Program-made: the position numbers and the translations under genes
NCBI GenBank assembly: GCA_047967505.1
Contig: CM106540.1
Length of the DNA stretch: 64,000 nt
Reading direction: 5' to 3' (one strand)
From: Dipteris shenzhenensis
Taxonomy: Eukaryota; Polypodiophyta; Polypodiopsida; Gleicheniales
Notes under the pieces: model-generated
Database searches by the model: none
Seen by the model: only the letters and a program-made list of their open reading frames with translations
What the model was told of the DNA's origin: nothing
In this document: positions 33,598 through 45,206 of the stretch, one piece after another
Numbering within the stretch: the first letter of the stretch is position 1
Layout: each line of letters starts with the position of its first letter

Positions 33598-36500
33598 ATC
33601 TTGCCTTGTATCTGTTCACATAACTTATAAACCCACTTGCAGCCAATTGCATTCGTGTCTTTAGGCAAAGGCACCAATTCCCATGTAGCATTTGCTTCCA
33701 AGGCATCCATTTCTTCATCCATCGCTTTCTCCCATTTTCTTTTCCCATGGCTTGCTCAAAAGAAGTGGGTTCTTGTTCCTATATCACTTTGACCATATAG
33801 GCATAGTGAATGGCTGTAAATCCATCATATTTCAGCCTATCCACAGGACACCTAGCTCTGGTAGACCTGCTCAAAATAGGCTCACTACCAAGTGCTCTCA
33901 AAACATCCTTGGTCTTCCTTACTCCAGGTGTAACAACATAAGGAATATCCAACTCCTCATAAAGGCTCTGTTCTGAGCCACTGGATTCACCACCCACATA
34001 AGAGTGACCTGCATTCACATCAACCATGGGCTGATCTACTTTCTCTTTTCCTTTTCGTGATACCTACATACCACTATCTGCATTGCTTTGAGGAGATCCT
34101 CCTGATCTCAATATGCTTGTCCATGGCGAAGTATGTGAACCACTGCTAGAGGACACTCCAGGTCTACTAATATTTTGTGATTGTTGTTGTGAATTCTGTG
34201 CAGCATTACCATTTTGTGCATCTACATCATCAATCACATTTATTGGTTTATACCAATTGCTCATCTCATAAAAAACCTCTCTGCTCACTGTAAACTTACG
34301 AGTAGAAGGGTTATAGCATCTATACCCTTTCTGTTGCAAAAGATGCACTTCTCAACTTTTGGATCAAACTTGGATCTCAACTCATCTGGCACATGAACAT
34401 AGGCAATGCAATAAAAAACTTTCAAATGAGAAATATCTGGTTTCCTACCAGTATACCTCTCCTCTGGCGTCATGCCATGTATTGTTGCAGTGGGAGTCCT
34501 ATTCATTATGTAGACTACTGTAGCAACTGCTTCAGCCCAATAATAATCTGGCAGGTCTTTTTCGTTGAGCATGGCACGAGATACCTCTCCAATATGCCTG
34601 TTTTTCCTTTCTGCAAGTCCATTTTGCTGTGGGGTATGACTGCATGAATATTGCTGCTTTATGCCATGCTCCTGTAGGAAACTCGCAAACTCATTTGAGA
34701 GGTACTCTCCCCCTCCATCTGACCTTAGGCATTTTATTTGCAGGCCTGTTTCTTTTCCAACCATAGCTTTAAAAGCTTTGAAATGCCCAAAAGCTTCACT
34801 TTTCTTTTTCATAAAATACACCCAAACTTTTCTGTTGTAGTCATCAAAAAAATTGACAACATAATGACAGCCTCCAATAGATGCAGCTTTAGTAGTCCAC
34901 ACATCAGAGTGGATTAATTCCAATGGCCTCTTACTCTCTTGAACATGTCTAGGAAATGGTTTCCTTGTTTGTTTTCCAAATTAACAGGCTTCACATACCT
35001 TATGCATTTTTGCAACCTTGAACTTAGGCAATCCTGCTAGAATATTTTGGGCCTGCATTGATTTAAGTCGCTGTACATTAACATGACAAACGTGTTTATG
35101 CCAGATATCAATATCTGCAACTACATCGGTCCCATGTGCAAACATTATTGCACTCAATTCAGGCATGTCTAGGAAATGTTTTCCTTTTCTGTTTTCCAAA
35201 TTAACAGGCTTCACATACCTTATGCATTTTTGCAACCTTGAACTTAGGCAATCCTGCTAGAATATTTTGGACCTGCATTGATTTAAGTCGCTGTACATTA
35301 ACATGACCAATGTGTTTATGCCAGATATCAATATCTGCAACTACATCGGTCCCATGTGCAAACATTGTTGCACTCAATTCAGGCATGTCCACATCCTTTT
35401 GCTATCAAGTGACCTTTATTTTTCATATCCTCAACAAAGCATCCATGAGGATTAAATCTGACCTGCAAGCCGTGCTCAACCATTTGACCAACAGAAACCA
35501 GGTTCTTGGTGATATTCGGGACATGAAATACATCTTATAGTTATTTCTTTTTCCCATCCTGCATAGACAAAGAAATTTTATCAATCTCCACAATAGGATG
35601 TACAGTATCATCACCAGTCTCCACAAATCCTGGTCTTTCCATTTTTCTTGCATCCTGCATCCATTCTGCATGACCTGTCATGTGGTCTGATGCACCTGAG
35701 TCAACATACCACACATCATTGCTTTCTTTTGCACTTGTCACAAAATTGATCATGTGCTGCACCACAAATAGATGCTCATTTCTGTCATCACCCTGTCTAC
35801 TAGAGGATGCATAATTGCCTTGCTACAATTTTCCAGTCATGATGTCATTTTGCTTTTTATAGCAGTCTTTAACCATATGACCCATTTTACCATAGTAGTG
35901 GCATTCAACATTGCTGTTTGCATTTTGGCCTCTCTACCATCCACCACGACCTCTTTGGCTCTCCCTGCCTCTAAAGTTACAACGTCCTTCTCCATAGGAC
36001 TGTTTTTTTTGAATTTGCTGCATATTCTGATTTTTGCCACGACCTCCAAATCGGCCGGCTCTACCTCTGCCTCTATCTCTTCCAGCATTTGAGTAGAAGA
36101 TAGTTTGTTTTGAAGTTCCTCCTGAAGAAGATGCACCACCATTTCTTTGCTCTTCCGAAATTAGAAGAGCAATCAACTTCTCAAAATCAGAAAAATTCTC
36201 ACGGACGGCAATGGATGTCCGGAATTGTGCATAATCCTTTTCCAGACCATTCAAGGTACAGAAACTAAATCATGATCTTCCACTGGCGACCCAATGGAAG
36301 CAAGTGCATCTGCAATCTTCTTCGCCTTCATGTGGTAGTCATTGATGCTCATATTTTCTCTCTGCACATTATGCAACTCCTGCTTGAGCTGCATTTTCTT
36401 GGCTTGCGTATTTGTGCTATACATTTTTGTCAAAGTATCCCATGCCTCCTTCGGCATGCTTGCATCCTAAATATGCACAATCATAGAATTTGAAATACTG

Positions 36501-36723
36501 ATAGATAGCTAGTACATAACTTTTTTGGCTCTCATGCTAGCCTTTAAATGCCTACATTTCCTGTTGATTGGGAACATTAGGAAGAACTAGTTCTTCTTCA
36601 GCTCCAATAATGAACTCCCAATAGCCTTTTTCCATAAGGAAATTCGTCATTCTAAACTTCCATGCTTGGAAGTTGTTCTTGTCAAGCTTTTCAGTGACAA
36701 TCTGTGAAAGAGCATCAGACGCC
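33598..36723 (-). pseudogene. Copia B2 gag-pol, truncated in reverse transcriptase
   Basis: The start codon lies at 36723 (MASDALSQ). Gag is followed by a degenerate zinc knuckle (CHYYGKMGHMVKDC) near 35890, protease YVDSGASDHMTGHAEW near 35690, integrase with LRSDGGGEYLSNEF near 34720 and NGLAERKNRH near 34600. The start of reverse transcriptase is present (CKWVYK). Many stops and shifts split it. A 220-bp direct duplication repeats part of the GAG-pre-integrase region. The polymerase is cut off at 33597 by MITE-like sequence, and no 3' LTR was found to the left. It belongs to the same family as B1 and retains more of the original order. Confidence 0.85.
34944..35383 (-). repeat. 220-bp direct duplication inside copia B2
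   Basis: The block beginning CATGTCTAGGAAATG at 34944 recurs from 35164, so that one protein stretch (HVNVQRLKSMQ ... CEAC) is present twice. The shared 15-bp word at the junction suggests replication slippage or strand switching during reverse transcription. Confidence 0.88.
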
Positions 36724-37258
36724 ATTACAAAACACTGTAAAAATATTTTGTCACTACAAAAAACACAACTTCTGCCTCACAAGGGCAAATCTGCAAAATT
36801 GATGAAAGTGGTATTTTACCACACAATCACTTCCTAGTGACGATTTTTCATCAACAGGCAATAAAAATGATTCTGTCACTCTGTGCATAGGCATATGATG
36901 CAACTTCTGTGACAACTTTTCTCCGACCTACAGAACAGTGGTCGCACAGCAAAAATAGGGCACTTTTCTGAGAGTCTGCGAAAAACTTCCGCCACCAAAA
37001 TGGGCCCCGAAATGGCCTTGAATCAAAAGAATAATGTCGTTGAGGGCTTCACCCTACTTGTAGCATATATTGCCCTCTCGCCACACTGCAAAGGGCGTCT
37101 CAATCTGAGTCAGTGCACTCTTGCACTTTTCGGTTGTGCTACCTATAGAGATTTACTCCCAAACTCGAAAAAGGAAAGCAACACTAATCCTCTTACCAAG
37201 ACACCAGGAACTTGGTTTGCTTTCTTGGGCTCCTCACCATGAACCAAGCTCTGATTCT
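36724..37258 (-). mobile_element. Leader and degenerate primer site of copia B2
   Basis: Untranslated leader between the LTR and gag, matching 1166-1686 on the other strand. Next to the LTR the minus strand reads AGAATCAGAGCTTGG, a poor match to the usual TGGTATCAGAGC primer site. Confidence 0.65.
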
Positions 37259-37610
37259 TGTGAAGAGGTGGGAGAGAAGGGCGGAGTCTCACTTGCGACT
37301 TTCTCACATGCACAATGGGGGAATATACGCAAAGGTGGAGGCTGAAAACAATTTTCCTTTTCTTAGTTGTGAAAGCCAAAAGAACTCTAAGTACAAAAGA
37401 ATAGATGAACCCTATATGTGGGTCTCAAACCAAACTCAGCTAACTAAGGTGGCATACTAACTGAGCCACTAACTAGAGTACATAAAGATAGCTGTCATCC
37501 AGTTATTATTCATGGGCGGTGTACCAATTGCATCTATAGCTAACAAGTCGGTGACATAAATGCACAACGGTCACCCTGGCATATCACGAGTGGAGCTTGA
37601 TATCTTAACA
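37259..37610 (-). mobile_element. Copia B2 5' LTR (352 bp)
   Basis: On the minus strand it begins TGTTAAGATATC and ends TTCACA. It matches the LTR at 2755-3108 throughout, with scattered substitutions. Confidence 0.85.
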
Positions 37611-37619
37611 TCCCTCTCC

Positions 37620-37800
37620 CCTCTCTCTCTCCTGTGTCTCTGTTGGTGCTACTCTGTCCTTATCTCCCTCTTTTGTGCCTCTATTGCAGCTACTCTATCC
37701 CTCTCCTTCTTTCTTTCATGTGCCTCTGTTACTGCTACTTTGTCCCTATCCTTCTCCCTCTTTTGTGCCTCTATTGGAGCTGCATTCCCTGTGTAGGAGT
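37620..37800 (-). repeat. 46-48 bp imperfect repeats encoding a charged helix on the minus strand
   Basis: Three to four units contain TTTTGTGCCTCTATTG and CTACTCTATCCCT-type words. On the minus strand they read as Glu/Lys/Arg-rich 15-16 residue repeats (EAQKREKDRDKVA-like), a coiled-coil pattern. The plus-strand reading is Leu/Cys-rich and looks like a shadow. No longer gene could be attached. Confidence 0.5.
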
Positions 37801-38031
37801 CCCATTCTCACTGTTGCAACCTCTACAAGCATGATGAGGAGCAAGGCTACAAGGCCATGCAATGTTGTGACCTCTTGTGTCTTCCACAACACCAAAAATG
37901 CATTGGATGAGTAGATTCCTTGCACCTATAGCTTAAATGACTGGATAGTGATGAAACGATTGGCCAAAGGTCCACATAAGCTTCCTAAGAGTAAGAGAGA
38001 TGATATCTTGCATGAGTGAAAGGGGCGCATC

Positions 38032-39097
38032 TTGAAGTTCAAGTTTGGTAAGAAAGGATGGCTCGCAAAAGTGCAACATGTCTACATGGGAAAAGATATG
38101 CGGCTTCCTCCATCATTCAATCAATATAGGATACCATCACACTGTGAGCCTTTCTATCTATGTACTTTTTCACCTGTAAGTGTAATGAGTCCATTTGGAA
38201 ATTTTGTGTATGGTTTCTAAGAGCTCTTATTCATGGTGGCAGATGTTTTCCCTTCGGACCTTGAGGAGTGGGAACTAGTTGAATCATTCATAGGCAAGTT
38301 CATTGTGATTCATGAGGATTTAGGTAAGCAAATGCACATAGGGGAGAAGTTGGCCTCCTTGCGAATGAAGAATGTGTATTGGTATAATGCAACATACATC
38401 ACTCCAATGACATCATCAAACCATTGCACCACAACTTCAAGACATGGATTGTAGCAATGTGGACTCGAGGACATTACAATCGTACAAGGACAAGATTGCA
38501 AAGGATGTGGGCATGGCCATGAAGTTTACATTTGGATCCAAATGGGCAAGGTTATCTTGTTTTATGCCTCTGCACATTTTTGCTTCTTTGTTTTAGAATA
38601 TACATATGCATAGAACAAAAACTGTGGTCCTACAAGCATGTAGATGAAAATGGTCTTGAAGATTTACTTGGGATGAATTGAAGAACCAGGTCAGCAGGCG
38701 ATCAAAAGGGTAATGTGTTTCAATGTCATGCATGTAAAGACAATGTGTTATTAGATACCATTTGTCATGCCAAATGTTGTATTTAGCTTTTTAGTACAGG
38801 CGCTAGAAGAAAACAAATGGCCAGTGGCTTCCCCTAGACTATAATGATGAAGACAATATGGGAATAAGTTTGTCTATTGATGTTGAAGAGGGAGATGTCA
38901 AGCATGTGAATGTCACATCGCAATGGACTCTAAGGGAGGTGCAAGAACACCTATTGGTCATGAAGGAAGGCATGCTAGAGTCCGTCTACTTTACCTTAAG
39001 TGGTGGTAAGATTAGTCGCCGTGTGGAGAAGTGCATGCATAGTGCCAATTTCATTCCTCCTACAACTTTGAAGATTGTTAACAATGTGTTTGACTAG
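38032..39097 (+). pseudogene. Unrecognised coding remnants with intron-like gaps
   Basis: Several frames on one strand look protein-like: 38032-38181 (FGKKGWLAKVQHVYMGKDM), 38233-38450 (DLEEWELVESFIGKFIVIHE) and 38858-39094 (SLSIDVEEGDVKHVNV). GTAAGT and CAG borders between them suggest introns. I could not join them with certainty and recognise no family. Stops and phase conflicts suggest a decayed gene or transposon. Confidence 0.35.
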
Positions 39098-39361
39098 TGC
39101 AACATTTAATTTTTTATCAAATCCTAGTTATTGTTTGAAAAGATGATGGACAATTGAATTGAAATGTTATTTCTTTTGATGCTTTCTCCTTTCAGTTCAT
39201 TCTAAATGTTTTTCAAAAAATTTGGGGATTTTATGATTAGTTTTAATTTTTAGGGTTTTGATATATATAAAGGGGTAAGGACCCTTTTTACATCACTTTC
39301 TCACTTTCATGTTTAGAGAGTCATAGAAACTCCCACCCTCAAAAGTTACTAGTTATTTGCC

Positions 39362-40790
39362 ATGAATTTAGCTAGAGATGCATTCCATGATTTCATCTAC
39401 CGAATTGCATTTGCAGGTCATGAGGAAGAGCTATTTTTAGTGTTTGATAGGACTTTAGATGTCCTAGGCACATATATGCGAGCCAGGATGACTTCTCAGA
39501 TCTCATCCTCTACATGCAAGATAATTTCACAAATTTTGCTTATACACTTGACCAATCTTCAAAGAGATGGGTTTCCATGGATTACATCAAGTATCTGTTC
39601 CTAGAGGAACCCAAGTTTGTAAAGCGCTTGGCCCATTTTTGTGATAATCTTACAGAGTAAGGGTTTAGGACGGTAGAAGTACAAGACATCCTAGAAGCGG
39701 GGATCACGGGAAATACAAGCACTAAATTCCTTTCATGGGAGATGACATTCGTCTTTCTTCTCCAGGAAGGAAATTTAGAAGAAGAAGCCTCATCATCCAA
39801 CACTCCCTCTAGTAGAACTGCTGATATCCTTGTCCCTAGACTAGACTCTAACATGTACACAGAAGAGAGTCTTGACCATGCAAGAGAGGAGATGGAAGTA
39901 GTTGAGCCTACTTCAAGAGCCCCCAGTAGAGCAAGAATCTGCATCAGAGACTGTTGAACTAGAAGCAAACTTATGGCCCTTGTCCCCCCTCATCATTGAT
40001 GGAGAAGAGTATGTGTTCCTCCATGATATAGAGGTTCCTTTTGGACTACGAAAGGATGAGGCATTTGGAGTCCTATCTGGGTTCAATGTTGACACAAGTG
40101 TCAAAGATCCCGGGGTTTTAGGTTCCGAAGACCAGACAATGGAAGAGTTTGTCTTGACGATGCTAGTTTCAATGAGCGACGCAGACATGTCCATATATGA
40201 TGCACAACCCTCTCATGCAGAAGCTTCCACCTCCAAGACAGGTCAAGAGAAAGCGTCCACCTCCCAAATGGAACATCACACAGTACGTGGTTCCATCAAC
40301 ATTGCAAATGAGGAAGGGATAGAAGCCGATGATGCTGTAGTGGTAAGTTCAAACAATATTCTTTATTTTGATGTTCTTTCGTTATAATTTGTTTTGCCGG
40401 TCTTCGAACATTTGTTTAATTGTTGTAGAAGGCATCTGAGCTTGATGAGTTCTCATCTCAATGGGGTAATGTTTGCAGTGCATATGGGCAAGATCATTCT
40501 TTGGCCCATTACATTGGCAAAGTCGCAGAGCACCTCGTGGTCTTCCACAGCAAATTTTTTCCTCAAGGGCCTTCGAAGCTACTAAAGTTCAAGGCATTTT
40601 TGTGTGCTATAGGATACTCCAACATTATTTAGAATGCTAACAAAGTGATTTTGGTACATCCCTGGTTGCTATCAATGCTTTTGGATCAAACATTCACGAC
40701 ATGGCATTGATGGTAACAGCTATGTCTTTGGCAACAGGAGAGGAGGATGTTAGTGCTATTGCGGCTAGGTTTATATCTAGGAGTCCACTA
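39362..40790 (+). pseudogene. Unrecognised spliced coding sequence
   Basis: A frame opens with MNLARDAFHDFIYRIAF. After shifts it continues with a QDDFSDLILYMQDNF-like block and a Ser/Glu-rich middle, then a long frame at 39902-40345 (IIDGEEYVFLHDIEVPFGLR). A good GTAAGT donor at about 40343 and a TTGTTGTAG acceptor near 40428 join it to a segment reading WGNVCSAYGQDHSLAHYIG. A stop follows near 40630. The family is not recognised. The intron and the sustained frame suggest a real former gene, possibly of a transposon. Confidence 0.4.
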
Positions 40791-41093
40791 GGGGATTTAG
40801 AGACCCCTATATAATTATTAATGTACTCAAACTAGCCAAGAAGAAAGATAGCCTGTGAGGCCTCTTGTAAATATAAACATATATTTCAATGGATACATGA
40901 CTTTAATGACTACATGTCTTTATTATTTGTTTTAAGTCATCGTTGCTCATCATGAATTCATAATATTTATTCCATTATATATTTTTTAAGTCGATGATAT
41001 ATTTTCTCCATCCTTTTAATTGTGTTAATTTAATGCATTTCTAGCCAATTTAGTATGATTTTCATCAATTCTGGGTATCCAAAGTTCATTTAT
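40791..41093. other. No gene recognised
   Basis: AT-rich stretch between the unrecognised coding sequence and the foldback at 41094. It contains poly(A)-signal-like words such as AATATTTATT but nothing that can be assigned. Confidence 0.4.
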
Positions 41094-41310
41094 GTCAAAT
41101 CCTGGAGAAATTTCACTACGACGCAGAAGGGAAAAGTGTTCGAGACATTGTGAGGAGCCTGGAATTCCCTAAACCTGCCATGGTGTGAATTTGGGTAAGT
41201 CTAGAATGCCCAAATTCATGCCGTGGTAGGTTTAGGGCATTCTAGGCTCCTCACAACATCCCTGACACTTTTCCCTTCTGTGCCATGGTGAAATTCCTCT
41301 AGGATTTGAC
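41094..41310. repeat. 217-bp foldback with arms of about 95 bp
   Basis: The left arm starts GTCAAATCCTGGAG and passes through AGAAGGGAAAAGTGT and GTGAGGAGCCT. The right arm is its inverse, ending CTCTAGGATTTGAC. The arms agree over most of about 95 bp, and the loop is short. It could be a MITE or a small-RNA hairpin precursor. No target duplication or coding frame was found. Confidence 0.8.
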
Positions 41311-42017
41311 AAAATTCAAAATTTACATTAAGATGAACAGTAGCTTCAGTCATAAACATGGAGAATTCACAACAATGCGATAGTGTAGAGAATGTGGATA
41401 TATTTTATTAAAAAAGATCTGTTGCCCTTGGGCCTCAGATACAAGATAGGGCCTTCAAGGGCAGGGGGTAGTCTAAGTCCTAAGGGTGGGCTCCAAGAGA
41501 ATCTAGGGCTTCAAGCTTGGGTCCATCCATTGCCGCTTTGCCAGAGCCATGTCCTTGTCCATGACCATGACGCTCTTTGTGTGGATGGCACACAAGTTAG
41601 CATCCTCAAACAGAGAGGTGGTCACTTGCTCCGCAACCTCCTAGAGTACCCCCATAGCTCTTGTGCTTAATCACACATCATCCTTGTACCCCTGTGCTAT
41701 GTCCTGTACCACATGTTGGAAGGAAGCATGTGGGATCTGATTGTCAGTGGTCTTTTGCATTTATCTGATATCCCTTAGGGCCCGCGCTCCTGGCTTTGCT
41801 CTGTATGGCTTCTTGACTCTTGGTGGAGGGTGTAAAGGTACCCGAAAATGGTTCCACGGCCTCATGTCTGCCTTGCATTACTCTTCTCTATGTTGATTCT
41901 TCTTTGAATCCCCCTCTCGTGGATGTCTTGAGATTTGTCGTTCTTTGGGATGGGGCTTCCTGAACGTCTGCTTTACCCTCTTTATGGGCACACGTACCAT
42001 GTCCACAATGGGCTCCA
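41311..42017. other. No gene recognised
   Basis: Short frames only, such as 41392-41667 on the plus strand, with no domain. The sequence is less AT-rich than its left neighbour. Confidence 0.35.
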
Positions 42018-42512
42018 TCACCGAGAGAGGGAAGATTGTGCTCTTTCTTGCAATCTGTTGACCCCTATGCGATAGCCTCTCGATATCAGGGAGGTTCTGA
42101 AATACATTCTGCTTGATCGGGGTAGTCCTATCATGGGGAGGGGAAGGATGAGGGGCAGACTAATGGGAACGATGAGATGTAGGTTGAGGGGAAGGTTGAG
42201 GGGAAGGATCATGCTCTTGGGACTTGGGAGTGGGCTCACGAGACAAGGGAGTGGGCTCACGGGACTTGGGAGGAGGAGAAGTCTCACAAGACTAGGGATG
42301 GGCTCACAGGACTTGGGAGAGCGCTCACGAGAGTCGAGGGAGGGCTCGCGAGAGTTCAGGGAGGGCTCATGAGAGTTTGAGGGGGGCTCATGAAAGATTG
42401 ATGAGGTGCCACCAAACTCGGATAGGTTTGTGTGCACAGATGCCATGGAGGTGGTGGATCTAGAGGAAGAAGGTTGGAGGCAACAACCTGTGGGTCTAGC
42501 AGTGTTCTTCAC
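42018..42512 (-). other. Open frame with Ser/Glu/Pro repeats, function unknown
   Basis: 164 codons without a stop. The middle holds about five repeats of seven residues of the type SREPSLD/SHEPSLN, encoded by 21-24 bp DNA repeats (42290-42405). A Leu/Pro-rich part follows that looks like low complexity rather than a membrane protein. It may be a stop-free repeat tract and not a gene. Confidence 0.3.
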
Positions 42513-42606
42513 TCATGCCATTCAATAATGAGAGTTAGGGTTTTTTACAATGTTTTATATAGGCCCATCATCTTTTGACACCCCTTTTAATTACGTTTAG
42601 GGTATC

Positions 42607-42850
42607 ATGCCCCCCGCCCCCACCTTAACCTGCCGTCCAACCCCCCCCCACCCTTGTCACCCTCCCCTCCCATTGCCCTCCCCCCTACTTGCCCCGACCA
42701 CACCCATAACCCTCCCCCATACCCCCCATCCCGCCCCTCCCCCCACCCTTGCTACCACTCCACCCCCCCCCTTGCCCTGCCCCATGCCCCTCGCTTCTCT
42801 TCCCCCTCCTTCACCCTGTCCCCACCTCCCCCAACCTTGTTACCTCACAT
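42607..42850. repeat. C-rich strand-asymmetric tract
   Basis: About 240 bp composed mainly of C with some T and A (CCCCCCCCACCC and similar) and almost no G runs. Apparent reading frames are artefacts of composition. The complementary G-rich strand could form quadruplex structures. Confidence 0.8.
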
Positions 42851-42861
42851 AGATTTTGGAC

Positions 42862-42952
42862 TCCAATAGTGAGTACACAAATTGTGGTCAAAATAAGCAA
42901 GATATTCAAGAGTGAGTACACAAATTGTGGTCAAAGTAAGCAAGATATTCAT
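42862..42952. repeat. Two tandem units of about 44 bp
   Basis: The unit GTGAGTACACAAATTGTGG ... GCAAGATATTCA occurs twice in a row, with one or two differences. Confidence 0.85.
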
Positions 42953-42969
42953 TTCATATCTATATACAA

Positions 42970-44267
42970 TTACACCATAGATTTTGTTGCTAGTTGGACC
43001 CATCTGCTCCCTTCTCTCACTCTAGCTTGCAACTAATGTGCAACTCCTCAACTCCCTATGGATGCTTTCCAAGCACTATGCCTTCTATTCTTTGATACAA
43101 TTGGAACTGCTTTTGCAAGTTATGATGCCTTTGCCTTTTCAAGCTGCAAAGTCCTTCCTAGTAAACATCTAAAAAACTAGTCGAACATCTCATGCAATGC
43201 ATTGCTATGAGTGACACCACCACCATGCCTTGAGTTCTTGAAGTAGGCTACCTTGGCTCTATAGTGCAACTTCTCCATGCCTTGTGTATTCCAAATGGAC
43301 AAGGGCCCCAATTTTGTACAAACTATGGTTCGTGTGCATAGAGAATATGCTGCAAACATGATGAGCATCATTTTAGCAACAAAAACTTTTATAAAGCAAG
43401 TGCTAATATTAGGATGGTCCCAAGATTACCATGTAATGTGTGACTCCCCCATGCTTTCACCATTAATTGCATAAGCTCTTTCACAACCATCTTGAACCTT
43501 TCATAATACATCTCATCGATTTGAACCTAGCGAAGAAATTTTATCAATGCATCTACCTTTGTCCATACTTTAGCCCTCAAAGTTGCTACTTGAGGATGAG
43601 AAGCCTTATTGGTCATGCATTCACACAATACTTTCCAGTATTATCCCAACCCAAACTACTTTGAGACAATGTATGTTTGTCTTTGTTGAGATTCTGGTTC
43701 GATAGGAATCTCCTTGCCTTCCCTTCACCCATGGACACTTTTGCAAGAAGATTCTGTGTTACCCCAAACATTTTCTTATTCTCCTTAAGTTTGACATGTC
43801 CTCCATGGAATCACATCTCTGATAACAACTTCTAAGCTTCTACAATGCACTGTGTGGATACTTCTTGCAGGATTAAATTCCAAGCATAAAAAAGATGCAA
43901 ATACAACAACTTATCAAGTACATGCAGTTCTACGTGTAAAGTACATATGTGTACTTTCTCAAGTGGGATGGGCAAGATGGGATACCGCTTTGGATCCTTC
44001 TTGTCGCGATTGGGAGCTTGCATTTGGCTGCAAGATAGAATGCCATTCTCCCATACATTGTGAACACATGCAATAAAGGCATGTGTTCATTGCATTTGCC
44101 CCTGTATCACAACCATGCAAGCACTTTAGGGTTTTCAAATCACCAGCAAGTTGCCATTCAACTCGAAATGTTCCATGGCCATCTAGTGTCAGTGTTTGCC
44201 CTTCCTCTTGTCTTTGGATGGTCAATGGAATTCTTGTTCTTTTTAGAACCCACTTCAATGTCTCATG
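42970..44267 (-). pseudogene. 3' part of an unrecognised gene split by copia C1
   Basis: On the minus strand, downstream of the C1 insertion, the frame reads CHETLKWVLKRTRIPLTIQ, then GDLKTLKCLHGCDTG and CLYCMCSQC. Farther on come FGVTQNLLAKVSMGEG (near 43740) and QGMEKLHYRAKVAYF with RHGGGVTHSNALHEMFD (near 43180-43290). Intron-like gaps and stops separate the blocks. I do not recognise the family. The Cys pairs and the conserved-looking basic block suggest a nucleic-acid-related or transposase-like protein, but that is inference. The other half is at 62970-64000. It was already present when C1 inserted. Confidence 0.5.
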
Positions 44268-44524
44268 TGACAAAATATGAAGAGGGGAGAGGAGACGAGT
44301 GGAGATCAGGAGAGAGGGCATAGCTAGAGAGCACACTACAGATGACTAATTGTACACTAGATTTAGTTGAAAATGTAGAATATATACAAACCCATTTAGG
44401 GTTAGGGTTAGGGCATCTAACCCTTTCCTTTATAGCACTCTATTGGGTTAGTGCTATACACATATGATCACATGATGGTGCTATGCACACGTGATCACAT
44501 GATGTTGAGCGTGAACTCTCAACA
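44268..44524 (-). repeat. C1 3' LTR (257 bp)
   Basis: On the minus strand it runs TGTTGAGAGTTCACGC ... TTTTGTCA. It contains GGGTTAGGGTTAGGG on the plus strand. A purine tract (TTGAGGGAAGG) lies just inside. The outer flank TCATG is shared with the other LTR. Confidence 0.9.
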
Positions 44525-44659
44525 CCTTCCCTCAAGATCAACATCATGAAGTAGGCCTTCCCTCAAGATGATGATTCTGGGGAATCAAAGAAGGACTGAG
44601 CATTACATTCCATCACACCCCTTTAATGGGAATGTCCTCCTTTTGCATCAAACCAAGAG

Positions 44660-45050
44660 CTAATCAATGTTTCTAGAAAAGCTCTTTACCAAGTGGTTTG
44701 GTAAAGATATCTGCAATGTTCTCTTTGCTATCACAATGTTGCAATGTCATGTCACAGAGTAACACTCTTTCTCTGATGAAGTGCTCTCTGACATCAATGT
44801 GCTTTGTCCTGGAGTGATATACTGGATTCTTGGCCAATGCTTGAGCCGATTGATTATCATAGTATATTGTTGACTCATCAAAGTAATATGTTTTTGACAA
44901 TAGTCTTCTGAGCCATATAGCCTCACATGCACCTGTAGTGAGTGCTCTATATTCTGCTTCAGTGGAAGACAAAGAAATAGTTGGTTGTTTGTTTGACAAC
45001 CATGATATAATAGGATCACTATCCAAAATAGAGAAACCGCTGCCAAGATA
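44660..45050 (-). pseudogene. C1 copia RNase H fragment
   Basis: The frame at 44673-45026 reads DSDPIISWLSNKQPTISL and SSTEAEYRALTTGACEAIWL, then YDNQSAQALAKNPVYHSRTK and a HIDVREHFIRERV tail with IADIFTKPL. This is the C-terminal RNase H of Ty1/copia. It ends on the right where gypsy sequence starts, near 45050. The frame itself is intact over 117 residues. Confidence 0.85.
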
Positions 45051-45206
45051 AATCTAGGAACAGGGGAAATCAAACCCACTATTCCTAGAAATGTCAAAGA
45101 CACTTCTTCCACTACAACCACCAATCATGCATCACTTGAACCTACCAATGCACAAAAGCGCATAGAAGGGGATACACAAAGTGACATCAACAATTGGATA
45201 TAGACA

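Noticed and set aside
37634-37834. Plus-strand Leu/Cys-rich frame as a membrane protein
   Set aside because: It is the shadow of minus-strand charged repeats; the DNA repeat explains the pattern.
42607-42869. Pro-rich frame resembling an extensin
   Set aside because: The tract is C-rich in all frames and has no signal peptide or SPPPP periodicity.
44390-44415. Telomere-like GGGTTAGGGTTAGGG, also at 54555 and 62845
   Set aside because: It is part of the family C LTR at the same position in each LTR copy, has only two or three units and does not match the usual plant TTTAGGG array.
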